Of a DNA stretch of 64,000 nt, positions 25,801 to 36,129 are shown piece by piece. A program made the position numbers and the translations under genes. This stretch comes from Aestuariibacter sp. (GTDB lineage Bacteria > Pseudomonadota > Gammaproteobacteria > Enterobacterales > Alteromonadaceae). Within the stretch, counting starts at the first letter, position 1. Every line of letters starts with the position of its first letter. The stretch is from positions 3,462,346 to 3,526,345 of the forward strand of contig CP051238.1 of NCBI GenBank assembly GCA_017794925.1. Direction: 5' to 3'. Under the pieces are notes generated by a model, which made no database searches, had not been told where the DNA came from, and was given only the letters and a program-made list of their open reading frames with translations.

Positions 25801-25953
25801 TTCAATATCACCAGCAAATGCTGACTTTTCCAGACTGCGAAGATAACGCCGATATACATCGGAAACGGAAGACTCGATGGGTACTACGGGTAAATTCAAG
25901 GCAACGCTCTCGTCATTAGTTTGGCCGCTAAGTATACCTACCCAAACGCCCAT
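22858..25953 (-). CDS. ydiJ: D-2-hydroxyglutarate dehydrogenase, YdiJ type (FAD + Fe-S)
   Basis: Large FAD/iron-sulfur oxidoreductase of 1031 residues, colinear with E. coli YdiJ (1018), which oxidises D-2-hydroxyglutarate. N-terminal PCMH-type FAD domain: SARGGGTGTNGQSLTDGIVV and STSNRATMGGMISTDASGQG. FAD-oxidase C domain: YGMFGHVDAGVLHVRPALD and GEHGKGFRSEY. C-terminal Fe-S half: MSGCLACKSCTSQCPIKVDV and the CCG-type motif GCCGMAGNYGHE. It would recycle the 2-hydroxyglutarate made as a by-product of dehydrogenases such as SerA. The first 25 residues are unlike E. coli, so the start could be slightly internal. Confidence 0.95.
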   Translation of the reverse strand: MGVWVGILSGQTNDESVALNLPVVPIESSVSDVYRRYLRSLEKSAFAGDIEYSYGSRLAVATDNSVYQKLPQAVVLPKGINDLQIIGELANQHPEVKFSARGGGTGTNGQSLTDGIVVDMSRHMNKILEINPQEGWVRVQSGVVKDALNDALRPYGYFFSPDLSTSNRATMGGMISTDASGQGSLVYGKTSDHVLGLTSVLANGEILQTSPISVEEAEKMATRSDTYGRILRQVLNTCKGKRSEILEKFPRMNRFLTGYDLEHAYDEENARIDVSRLITGSEGSLVFVAEAKLSLTAIPHQTALVNIKYDSFESALRHAPRMIAAKATSVETVDSKVLNLARTDIIWHSISNLIEDVPGKDMQGLNMVEYNSNDLDEIKARIARLEEELTAAAATGEYGVIGYQLTFDRADINKIYAMRKKSVGLLGNAKGSQKPIPFAEDTGVPPENLADFIMEFRELLDSHGLQYGMFGHVDAGVLHVRPALDLCDPEQEMLMHQISDEVVALVAKHGGLMWGEHGKGFRSEYGPAFFGESLFAELRRIKTAFDPSNKMNPGKICTPLDSEDQLVRVSDTKRATFDRTIPIAFKDAFKPAMDCNGNGLCFNYDTTSPMCPSSKITKDRRHSPKGRAGLIREWVRLLSKQGVNTDQLSAEQFKTSWWTRFKNTRAQHNDFSHEVFEAMSGCLACKSCTSQCPIKVDVPTFRSTFLSIYYQRYLRPMKDYLVANVEQMTPVMARFPRVVNTFLGAKWLQNIIAKKVGYVDAPLLSYPTLEQQQGAVFTPFDLDALASIPESERENYVLLVQDPFTSYYDAQVVLDFGRLVRELGKTPVLLPFKPNGKPQHVAGFLDAFAKTASTTSGFLNDVAKLNIPMVGVDTPLVLCYRDEYRHILGEKRGDFDVHTVHEWLQTLPDEMWQSKSGATQPQPLALFAHCTEKTALPKTEQIWQSLFGALGQPVDIVKVGCCGMAGNYGHETQNKPNSLGIYALSWEQAIARYRPEQIMASGYSCRSQVQRIDSIKPKHPLQHLLACITRK

Positions 25954-26165
25954 GCTCCACCGTTAGCGCATGTTTTTTCAACGGAAGTTTAATGGTTAAA
26001 ACGAACAATCCTTTCAATGATTAACGTTATTTTATTTCGATCTAGTTATACTTAAACAATTGATTTAAATCTCGTATGTCAGCAAAAGGCTAACCACATT
26101 ACTTGCATATTCAGCCTAACGGAGCTATTTTCCTACTAATAATAATAACGATAGTGAGATAACTT

Positions 26166-26381
26166 ATGGCGATCGAGTCTAATCTGAATACCGTCGACCG
26201 TTCTCTACGAGGCCTTATTGGCATTGGTGTTACTGCATTTGCTTTATTTAATGGGGACATTATAGATGATGTCTTCATCGAAGTACTTCTGGGTATCTTT
26301 GGGATCCTTAATTTAATTTCACTGGCTTCAGGATGGTGTCCGGTTTATCACATTGCTGGGATTAGCACGCGTAAACAATAA
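26166..26381 (+). CDS. Small DUF2892-type membrane protein
   Basis: 71-residue protein with two hydrophobic segments (LIGIGVTAFALFNG and VFIEVLLGIFGILNLISLA). It begins with the DUF2892-like pattern NLNTVDRSLRGLIGIG and ends ASGWCPVYHIAGI, where the single Cys in WCP is typical of this group, often fused to rhodanese in other proteins. No function is known. It precedes the GGDEF-EAL gene by 20 bases and is probably co-transcribed with it. Confidence 0.8.
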   Translation: MAIESNLNTVDRSLRGLIGIGVTAFALFNGDIIDDVFIEVLLGIFGILNLISLASGWCPVYHIAGISTRKQ

Positions 26382-26401
26382 TCTCAAGCAGGTGCCGTTT
26401 T

Positions 26402-28339
26402 TTGCCTACCCAGCCGATCAATCACATTAAACGGGATGCTTCTGTCAGGCCACGACTCATAGTGGCCTGCTTAGTTGTGTCTGTGCTTATCTCTTCGATT
26501 TACGTTACCGTTTCATACCGACTTACTGCCGATGTAAGCTTGCAGACCGAACTTAAAGCAATGGAAAAGTTAGCACGCTTACTCAGTAGTGAGCTCACGA
26601 TGCTGGACTATCCACTCGAAGATAAAGCAGATTCACTGGTTAATTTGCTTTCTGATCCTAACGACAAAACTCCTCGCCTCTTTTATATACAAAGCAGTAG
26701 CGAGGATTGGCGGCGAGCACACAGATTGTCAAAAGCTGAACAAATTCAACTGCTCACTTCCATTGATTCCCCGCCTGATGATACACATTTGATAACGGTC
26801 AACGATCGCAGTTTTTTATGGCAGAAATACAGGGGGCCAGAATTCACGGTAACGTATTTACAACAAACTACGGCGTTAGATATGACGCTGTCATTTGTGG
26901 CCAAGCGACTACTTATCACCTCTGTGCTGGTTTTCTGGATTTCGGTTTGGCTAGCACTTACCTTATCGTCGTTAATTGCCAAGCGAGCACAGGAAATCAA
27001 TGATGCGCTGGCCAAAATCGCAACCCACGACGCACTAACAGGATTACCTAACCGCCTCTACCTTATGGACACCCTGAGTAATGCCTTATGTCCAAACACA
27101 TCAGCAAAGTCATTGTTGAATGGCAGTCTTTTCGTTATAGATTTGGATAAATTCAAAGAAGTAAATGACTCATTTGGGCATTCAGCTGGCGATACTCTTT
27201 TGAAAGAGGTTGCGGCCAGACTATTGAAAATTGTGACGCCACCCGCTGAGTTAATTCGGATCGGCGGTGATGAATTTATTATTTGGGCCCCGGAGCTCGA
27301 TATAGATGGCGCAGAAGCACTGGCTCAGCAGATGGTTAACGCTTGTGATACCCCCATAATGATTAACGGATTAGCTGTCAACACCGGTGCCAGTATTGGT
27401 ATTTCTCATTATCCCTCTCATGCTAATGAACCTGAAGCGCTGATAGTCTGCGCAGATACCGCCATGTATAAAGCAAAGGAGCAACGCAATGGCTGGCAGG
27501 TTTATGACGACAATAAAATAGCAGATTACAAACATAACCTTCAGTTAAGGGCCGAGTTAAACGACGCCATGCAACAGAGTCAAATCATTCTGCACTATCA
27601 GGCCAAAGTAAATTTAGAGACGGGCCTAATAGTCGGCGTCGAAGGTTTATGTCGTTGGGAACACCCACGCTTAGGACTGCTTATGCCCGGTCAGTTTATT
27701 GACCTCATTGAAGACAGTGGAAAGGTACAGGAATTTGGGCGTTATATCATAGGCAAAGTGATTCAACAGGCGGCCATGTGGCAACAGCAAGGCATACAGG
27801 TACCGATAGCAATTAACTTATCACCCTACAACCTTCTCGACCCTGGTCTGGTGACGTATATTCATAACTTACTAAATGAAAATCAGGTATCGCCTCAATT
27901 AATTGAAATTGAACTCACTGAAAATGAGACCTGTTTAAACATCAAATATATCAAAGCCGCATTAGAGAAAATTAAATCACTGGGTATTGCATTAGCCATA
28001 GATGATTTTGGTACTGGCATGAGCTCACTGGCTTATCTTGCTCACCTCAATGTTGACGTGCTGAAAATTGACAGAGCGTTTGTTGCCGATATAGAAGATA
28101 ACCCAGGCCACCGCGCTATTGTCGCTTCTGCGATTACCCTATCTCAATCCTTTGGTTGTAAGATGGTCGTAGAAGGTGTGGAAACCATGTCTCAGGCCAG
28201 ATTACTCCACAATATGGGCTGTGTTATTGCTCAGGGCTATTTATTCGCAAAACCTCTGCCTGAAGAAAAGATTAAAGCACATATCGTCGCCGCTAAAACA
28301 CTATACCCTCATTCAGAAGGGCTGATTGCATCGGCCTGA
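26402..28339 (+). CDS. Membrane GGDEF-EAL bifunctional c-di-GMP protein
   Basis: 645-residue protein with a TTG start (AGGTG ribosome site 6 bases upstream). Layout: TM1 at about 19-38, a periplasmic domain at 40-165, TM2 at 170-192, GGDEF at about 205-370, EAL at 385-635. The GGDEF signature is intact (288-292). The inhibitory RxxD site before it is replaced by PPAE, suggesting no product inhibition. The EAL motif reads EGL (414-416); ELTEN, DDFGTGMSSL, KIDRAFV and EGVET are present, so phosphodiesterase activity is plausible. The sensory input of the periplasmic domain is unknown. Confidence 0.93.
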   Translation: MPTQPINHIKRDASVRPRLIVACLVVSVLISSIYVTVSYRLTADVSLQTELKAMEKLARLLSSELTMLDYPLEDKADSLVNLLSDPNDKTPRLFYIQSSSEDWRRAHRLSKAEQIQLLTSIDSPPDDTHLITVNDRSFLWQKYRGPEFTVTYLQQTTALDMTLSFVAKRLLITSVLVFWISVWLALTLSSLIAKRAQEINDALAKIATHDALTGLPNRLYLMDTLSNALCPNTSAKSLLNGSLFVIDLDKFKEVNDSFGHSAGDTLLKEVAARLLKIVTPPAELIRIGGDEFIIWAPELDIDGAEALAQQMVNACDTPIMINGLAVNTGASIGISHYPSHANEPEALIVCADTAMYKAKEQRNGWQVYDDNKIADYKHNLQLRAELNDAMQQSQIILHYQAKVNLETGLIVGVEGLCRWEHPRLGLLMPGQFIDLIEDSGKVQEFGRYIIGKVIQQAAMWQQQGIQVPIAINLSPYNLLDPGLVTYIHNLLNENQVSPQLIEIELTENETCLNIKYIKAALEKIKSLGIALAIDDFGTGMSSLAYLAHLNVDVLKIDRAFVADIEDNPGHRAIVASAITLSQSFGCKMVVEGVETMSQARLLHNMGCVIAQGYLFAKPLPEEKIKAHIVAAKTLYPHSEGLIASA

Positions 28340-28468
28340 CACTTTCCAATATATCGCGCTTCCAACTACCTGGGTTACGGCGTTGAGCTCTTACATTTTT
28401 TTACATATAAAAAGTAGGATAACGCCCAATTTAGGTTAAACTAACTGGTATTGGGTTAGGAGTATTTT

Positions 28469-28705
28469 ATGGTCAAAATTATTCGTATAAGCTTGGGAGC
28501 AATTTTGTTTCTGGGTGGGATTGTATTGACCTTATTACCGGGGTCGATTCTGTTAGTGCTCGGCGGCCTCATACTGTTAAGCTATGACTGGCCTCGAGCA
28601 AGAACCTGGCTACGCTTTTTTCAAGCTCAAATGAGCACATCCGCAAGACGGTTAGATAAATTTTTAATGGGTCGGCGTTTGCGAAAGTCACGGAGCAGAA
28701 GTTAG
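28469..28705 (+). CDS. Small PGPGW-like transmembrane protein
   Basis: 78 residues: a hydrophobic pair of helices (ISLGAILFLGGIVLTLLPG and ILLVLGGLILLSYDW) around an LLPGSILLVLGGLILLS core that resembles the PGPGW transmembrane family, then an Arg-rich cytoplasmic tail ending GRRLRKSRSRS. The function of the family is unknown. The ATG is preceded by TTAGGAG. It stands alone between the GGDEF-EAL gene and the pilin gene. Confidence 0.75.
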   Translation: MVKIIRISLGAILFLGGIVLTLLPGSILLVLGGLILLSYDWPRARTWLRFFQAQMSTSARRLDKFLMGRRLRKSRSRS

Positions 28706-28914
28706 CCTCCTGTCCGACAACACCTCTGTAAATACACAGACTCTGATCAAATCGAGTTTGTAATACGTACTAATTCTAAGGTTCAGGTACGTTCAGTTCC
28801 ATTCCGCAATTAAATACTATTCTAAAGAATAACAAGTTGTTACTGGCATTTTGTCCTATGTTTCTATTTAATAGCGTAATCGTTTAGATGTACTCATAGT
28901 TGTAGAGGTTAAAC
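28706..28914. promoter_or_regulatory. Intergenic region upstream of the pilin gene
   Basis: 209 AT-rich bases, presumably holding the pilin promoter. I looked for a sigma-54 type GG-N10-GC element, common for pilins, and did not find a convincing one. Confidence 0.25.
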
Positions 28915-29418
28915 ATGAAGCAGCAAGGTTTTACGCTCATTGAATTGATTATTGTTATTGTGATTCTTGGTATTCTCAGCGTGACCGCAGCACCGCGTTT
29001 TATCGACTTTCAGGGTGATGCGCGCAAAGCAACATTACAGGGTGTTAAATCTGCCCTTGAAGGCGGCTCTCGTTTGGTTTTCGCCAAATCGGCTGTCGCA
29101 GGTGAACAGCGTTCTGCTAATGAAAATCTGGTACTTAACGGCAGCACCGTTTATACCATTTACGGCTACCCGGCTATTCGCGACGTAGTAACTAACTTAC
29201 AAGCATGGGCTGACATAAACGGTAGTGGCAGTGGTAACGGTACTGATTTTCGTATTGCGGTGTCGACTGACTCAGCGCCACAAGCCGTTACGCAAACTGA
29301 CCAGTTTGCAATTTTGCCAAGCGGAGTAGGCTCTACAGAAAACTGTAAGGTAATATATACCGAAGCCCAATCGGTAGGTAGCAGCCCGACTATTACCGTC
29401 CTCGATAGTGATTGCTAA
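28915..29418 (+). CDS. Type IV prepilin, MshA-like
   Basis: 167-residue class IVa prepilin. The leader MKQQG is cut before Phe in GFTLIELIIVIVILGIL, with the essential Glu5 of the mature protein. The following APRFIDFQGDARKATLQGVKSALEGG and VFAKSAVAGEQRSA closely follow the MSHA major pilin MshA. Two cysteines near the C-terminus (STENCKV and DSDC) can form the usual disulfide loop. No MSHA assembly genes are nearby, so it must use machinery encoded elsewhere. An inverted repeat (AGCCACTAT/ATAGTGGCT, 29427-29465) lies just after the stop. Confidence 0.9.
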   Translation: MKQQGFTLIELIIVIVILGILSVTAAPRFIDFQGDARKATLQGVKSALEGGSRLVFAKSAVAGEQRSANENLVLNGSTVYTIYGYPAIRDVVTNLQAWADINGSGSGNGTDFRIAVSTDSAPQAVTQTDQFAILPSGVGSTENCKVIYTEAQSVGSSPTITVLDSDC

Positions 29419-29493
29419 ATAGCGTAAGCCACTATCTTCGTCAATAAACAGAGGAAATAGTGGCTGCGAACAATTTCTGATGCTCAGTGCACT

Positions 29494-30471
29494 TTATTGA
29501 TTGTTCAGCCGACTTTTATCGAATACAACAACCTGATTACGGCCCGCGCCTTTTGCTGTATACAAGGCATGGTCTGCTTGGCTGATTAGGTCATCATCAG
29601 AAATACCTTTGGTGATAGTAGAAACACCAATACTGCAGGTAATCAATATATCATTAGGCAAATCCAACGCCTCTACACTCTTGCGAATTCGCTCAGCAAG
29701 CTCGATAGCGGGACTTTGTGGTGTTTCAGGTAGTATGACCAGGAACTCTTCCCCGCCATAACGCCCGACTGTATCAGCAGCACGTATACTGCCTGAAATG
29801 CACTTAGCCATTCGCGCAAGTACCTCGTCCCCAGCCTGATGGCCGTGATTGTCATTAACGTGTTTAAAATGATCAACGTCGACCATCAGTATTGAAAAAG
29901 GACGAAAATAACGTTGATAAGAGATGTAGCAACGATCAAGTGTATTCATAATAGAAAACCGGCTGGCTACCCCGGTCACAGCATCCGTGTTGGCCTGACG
30001 TTCAAGTTCCAGCGTGCGCTGCTTAACCTTTGCTTCCAAAGAACGATTGGTTTCTTCTAGTTGAGCTCTCAAATGCTCAAGTTCTTCATTGCGCTGCTTT
30101 AGCAATTTAACACTGGGAATATTGATAAATGCAGGCATCAATCGCCATAAAAAATAAGCGGTCACAAGCGAGACTATTCCCGTCGCGAACTTAATCATTC
30201 CTTCTATAAAATAATACCCGTGCCAGATATTTATCAGGCCTGCCAGGTGAGACGCACCACAAAATGCAATAAAACTGGCAAACAGTACCGCCAGGCCATC
30301 AAATTTAAGATCCTGTCGCTTTCTCAGGAAATAGAAAATCCCAAAAGGAATGAGTGAATAGGCGATGACGGTCATTAAATCGCCACCCAGATGAAGAAAG
30401 AGTAAATCCCAGCGCCACAGCAAACAATGACCATGAGGCATTAAACTGCCATCAAAGAGTCTATCGAACAT
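29494..30471 (-). CDS. Diguanylate cyclase with ethylene-receptor-like (ETR1-type) sensor domain
   Basis: 325 residues: three membrane helices (about 30-50, 57-80, 90-113), a coiled coil (120-160) and a GGDEF domain (160-320). The membrane part matches the ethylene-binding domain of plant ETR1. Asp31, Tyr38, Ile41, Pro42, Ile68, Cys71 and His75 have exactly the spacing of ETR1 Asp25, Tyr32, Ile35, Pro36, Ile62, Cys65 and His69; the Cys and His bind the copper cofactor in ETR1. The catalytic GGEEF is at 239-243 with an intact inhibitory RxxD (230-233). A GGAGG site precedes the ATG. Inferred role: copper-dependent sensing of ethylene or another small ligand, coupled to c-di-GMP. Confidence 0.88.
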   Translation of the reverse strand: MFDRLFDGSLMPHGHCLLWRWDLLFLHLGGDLMTVIAYSLIPFGIFYFLRKRQDLKFDGLAVLFASFIAFCGASHLAGLINIWHGYYFIEGMIKFATGIVSLVTAYFLWRLMPAFINIPSVKLLKQRNEELEHLRAQLEETNRSLEAKVKQRTLELERQANTDAVTGVASRFSIMNTLDRCYISYQRYFRPFSILMVDVDHFKHVNDNHGHQAGDEVLARMAKCISGSIRAADTVGRYGGEEFLVILPETPQSPAIELAERIRKSVEALDLPNDILITCSIGVSTITKGISDDDLISQADHALYTAKGAGRNQVVVFDKSRLNNQ

Positions 30472-30605
30472 CTTCGCCTCCGTCCCCTCGCTTTACTGAT
30501 TTGGTCTATGAACAATAAGGCGTATATTCCACTTGTGTAAATTTAGATTACCCCCTGAATGGTATAAGAGCCAAGTAAAAATAATATATTTCGACTATAA
30601 CAACG

Positions 30606-30634
30606 AAAAAGCCCACTCATAGTGAGTGGGCTTT
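30606..30634 (-). terminator. Terminator after ppsA
   Basis: Minus strand: AAAGCCCACTCA, short loop, TGAGTGGGCTTTTT. A 10 bp stem with a T tract, 24 bases past the ppsA stop. Confidence 0.85.
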
Positions 30635-30658
30635 GTGTTAACTATTTGGGTTTTCGAC

Positions 30659-33040
<2,382 letters not shown>

Positions 33041-33231
33041 TTTTACAGCCTCCAGCTTGTAACTATTTCTGTACGCGCGGTTTTCAAATGCGCTTGTAGG
33101 GTAGAGGGAAAACAGGCCTGATGTGGTGTACAGACTAGATTTTCCTTACGGAAATTCTAAAATGCCAGTTATAAGAAAGTAAAATTTTATTTCATTTCGT
33201 AATAAATTTACGACAAAGTTAAGGAGTTGTT
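33041..33231. promoter_or_regulatory. Divergent ppsA/ppsR promoter region
   Basis: 191 AT-rich bases separating outward-facing ppsA and ppsR. The arrangement suggests coordinated control; specific boxes could not be assigned by eye. Confidence 0.35.
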
Positions 33232-34044
33232 GTGCGCACCGCATTTTATATCTCAGACGGCACAGCCATCACTGCAGAGGTGTTTGGCCACGCTTTACTG
33301 TCACTTTTCCCGGCAGAATTCAATCATAAGACAATTCCTTTTGTTGAAACTGAAGAACAAGCTTACGGCGTAATTGAAAAAATATCTGAAAGTTTTCAAG
33401 ATAGCGGACAAAGGCCGCTCGTTTTTTATACAGTAGTAAACACAGATATTCGTAAAATAATCTCCCGATCCGTCGGGATTAACTACAATTTTCTGGACCA
33501 ATTTGTCGCGCCATTGGAAAAAGTTATCGGTATACCCTCAAAACCAGAGAAACATCGCACCCACAGCATTCATGAAAAAACCTATGATATTCGAATAGAA
33601 GCTGTTAACTACGCACTAGCTAACGATGATGGATCAAACCTGAAGGACTACCATGAGGCGGATATCATTTTAGTCGGCGTTTCCCGCTCGGGTAAAACCC
33701 CAACGAGTCTCTATTTGGCACTGCAATATGGTATCAAAGCAGCCAATTACCCGTTTACCGAAGAAGATATGGGCGACATGTTGAAACTGCCCACTATTCT
33801 GCGCCGGTTTAAGCACAAACTGTTTGGGCTGACCATTGAGCCTGCCCGGCTCCACCAGATCCGTTCTGAGCGCAGAGCAAACAGCCGCTATGCCTCAATG
33901 CAACAATGTCGAATGGAACTACGGGAAGTTGAAAACCTTTACCGTAAAGAAAAAATCCCTTTTCTCAACAGCACCAAGTACTCTATTGAAGAGATCTCAG
34001 CAAAAATCCTTGCAGAAACCGGCTTACAGCGCCGCAAATACTAA
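33232..34044 (+). CDS. ppsR: PEP synthase regulatory protein (bifunctional kinase/phosphorylase)
   Basis: DUF299-family enzyme that phosphorylates PpsA on the Thr next to the catalytic His using ADP, and reverses this with phosphate. It has 270 residues. The P-loop GVSRSGKTPTSLYLA is at about 149-163. Other family stretches are FYISDGTAITAEVFGHALLS at the start and YPFTEEDM in the middle. The start is GTG with AAGGAG upstream. It is convergent with the TPR-sulfotransferase gene, with only 9 bases between stops. Confidence 0.96.
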   Translation: MRTAFYISDGTAITAEVFGHALLSLFPAEFNHKTIPFVETEEQAYGVIEKISESFQDSGQRPLVFYTVVNTDIRKIISRSVGINYNFLDQFVAPLEKVIGIPSKPEKHRTHSIHEKTYDIRIEAVNYALANDDGSNLKDYHEADIILVGVSRSGKTPTSLYLALQYGIKAANYPFTEEDMGDMLKLPTILRRFKHKLFGLTIEPARLHQIRSERRANSRYASMQQCRMELREVENLYRKEKIPFLNSTKYSIEEISAKILAETGLQRRKY

Positions 34045-34053
34045 TATTTGCAG

Positions 34054-36054
34054 CTAATGAAAGTGCTTGGTAAGTGCATCAAGGTGTGAAGCGTAAGGCT
34101 TCCACCTACCCTGCCCAGAGCGATTAATCGGCTGCCTGACCTGCTCAGCACTGGGCGTTTTAATTAACCGCTGGGTTTGGTGAAACGCCACGCAAGCTTC
34201 TTCAAATGGCACACCAATATAGTCCAGAATCCGGGCGACCTGACCGGGCAAATCATCCAACACGTCCTCGTGATGCACAGTAAGGATGTCACCAGGATAA
34301 CACTGATGCCAATGATCCATGAGAGACAGATAGGCCTGATAGTAACGGGCAACGTCATCAAGGGAATAAGAAAACTCTTGCCCTTCACCAAACAATTGCT
34401 TGAAGTTACTAAAGCAGCAATCCATTGGGTCCCGTCGTGCGTCGATAATTTTAGCGTTGGGCAGAATCTGTTTAATCAAACCAATGTGCATAAAATTATT
34501 GGGCATTTTATCAATAAAAAACGGGGCCTGTTCACGATAACAGCGTGTTTGTTCAATGTAAGCTTTGCCCAATTGGTATCGCTGGTCATGAGTAAGATGT
34601 GTTACCGCAAAGGGATACGGTACGAAATTCGATTGTGCATCCTTCGGTTTTGTTAATTGAGACTGCATAGCCGGCGTATTTATTTGCGACGCCAGGGCCA
34701 GGATATTGTGTAACTCCATGGTGCCATCAATATCACTGTGCGACGCCAGAATTTGTTCAATCAGCGTAGAGCCAGCCCGTGGCATACCGACAATAAAAAT
34801 AGGATCGGGTGCCGGGAAGCCTTTTGACGATGGCGCTCCGACATCAACAGAAAACGCGTCTATTTGTTGGAGAATGGCCTGCTCTGTGCGTTCAATACTA
34901 AATGACAGTGTCGCTTTTTTAAGTGCATTTCCTTTTTGATAATATGCAAAAGACGCATCGAATTGTTTACTGTCCTCAAGCGCTTTACCCAAGGCAAAGC
35001 ATAGGTGAACCTTATCTTCTACTGACAACGACGGCGAATCAGCCCTGTCCTGCATACTACTGATTTCCTCGTCGGTAAACCGATAGGATTTCATGTTAGC
35101 CAGGCTCCAATAAGCATCGCCAAATGAAGGGTGATAGTAGGCAGCTTGTTTATACGCTTCCACCGCCTGCTCGGCAGCGCCAGCCGTTTTATGGGCATGG
35201 CCCAACGCCAACCAGACAGCCGGCTTATCCGGATCGGATGCAAGCAGTGAATCGAAAATCCGGATAGCCTGTTCGGTTTTATTTAACCCCAGACAGGCAT
35301 TTGCCAATGCCATTTGCATTGCCGTTGAGTTCTGTGCAGACGCCGGTAAAGCCGCTACCTGACGCTCAATGAAGTCGTGTTTACCGAGTTTCGCTAACAA
35401 CCCCAAATACAGTGACACAGCGCGCTGGTTGTCGGGGTACAGCGCAATACAGCTTTCCAGCAAGAACTCGGCATCGTGGTATACCTTCATCTGAATACCA
35501 ATTTCTGCCAATAACATCATGGCATCAGGCTGGTGCTTGTGTTGCTGAAGAAATTGCCTGCAAACACGCTCTGCATCGACTAAGTTGTTTTCGTACATCA
35601 GGTCGTAACCACCGCGAATAGGTACAGGTAATCCCTGCCAGTACGCAATCTGCTGCTGTGCAATGTCTTTGGCTTTGTGGTCATTAAACTGAGTGTAAAT
35701 CGTTAATAACTGCTGCCAGCTGGTAAGCAAAGCGGGATTGTGTCGCGTGGCTTTGTAAAACGCACTGCTGGCGGCTTGCTGATTTCCCACAGCCAGATGA
35801 CAGTATCCTGCTTCCTGAAAAGCACGCCCATAATCCGGTCGTAACACCAATAAGTCGTCAATATGCTTAAGTGCTTGGCGTAAGTCTTTCGCTAGTCGAC
35901 AGGTGACAGCCGACAGATACAGCGCTTCTGCTTTTTCGTGTTCATTAATTTTGAGCAGAAATAGCTGTTCCAACGCGGCTTTGGCGTTGTCCAGCCTACC
36001 TTGTTGTAGCGACTGTTTAACCGTTTGCAGTAATGTTATTGAAGTATGGGCCAT
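34054..36054 (-). CDS. TPR-repeat sulfotransferase
   Basis: 666-residue protein: tetratricopeptide repeats over about 1-340, then a sulfotransferase domain from about 415. The PAPS 5'-phosphosulfate loop is FIVGMPRAGSTLIEQIL, followed by the second binding region IDARRDPMDCCFSNFKQLF. No signal peptide, so it is cytoplasmic. Such proteins transfer sulfate from PAPS to unknown acceptors, possibly peptides or carbohydrates. It lies 75 bases downstream of a TonB-dependent receptor on the same strand, with a hairpin terminator between them, so its expression may be partly uncoupled. Confidence 0.9.
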   Translation of the reverse strand: MAHTSITLLQTVKQSLQQGRLDNAKAALEQLFLLKINEHEKAEALYLSAVTCRLAKDLRQALKHIDDLLVLRPDYGRAFQEAGYCHLAVGNQQAASSAFYKATRHNPALLTSWQQLLTIYTQFNDHKAKDIAQQQIAYWQGLPVPIRGGYDLMYENNLVDAERVCRQFLQQHKHQPDAMMLLAEIGIQMKVYHDAEFLLESCIALYPDNQRAVSLYLGLLAKLGKHDFIERQVAALPASAQNSTAMQMALANACLGLNKTEQAIRIFDSLLASDPDKPAVWLALGHAHKTAGAAEQAVEAYKQAAYYHPSFGDAYWSLANMKSYRFTDEEISSMQDRADSPSLSVEDKVHLCFALGKALEDSKQFDASFAYYQKGNALKKATLSFSIERTEQAILQQIDAFSVDVGAPSSKGFPAPDPIFIVGMPRAGSTLIEQILASHSDIDGTMELHNILALASQINTPAMQSQLTKPKDAQSNFVPYPFAVTHLTHDQRYQLGKAYIEQTRCYREQAPFFIDKMPNNFMHIGLIKQILPNAKIIDARRDPMDCCFSNFKQLFGEGQEFSYSLDDVARYYQAYLSLMDHWHQCYPGDILTVHHEDVLDDLPGQVARILDYIGVPFEEACVAFHQTQRLIKTPSAEQVRQPINRSGQGRWKPYASHLDALTKHFH

Positions 36055-36068
36055 TGCAACTCACAGCT

Positions 36069-36099
36069 TAAAAATAAAACGGCAAGCCGAAGCTTGCCG
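36069..36099 (-). terminator. Terminator between TonB receptor and TPR-sulfotransferase genes
   Basis: Minus strand: CGGCAAGC, TTCG loop, GCTTGCCG, then TTTTATTTTT. An 8 bp GC-rich stem with a stable tetraloop and T run, placed 31 bases past the receptor stop and 15 before the sulfotransferase start. Confidence 0.85.
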
Positions 36100-36129
36100 C
36101 TATTCCCTGATCACAGGTACTTGTTTCAA

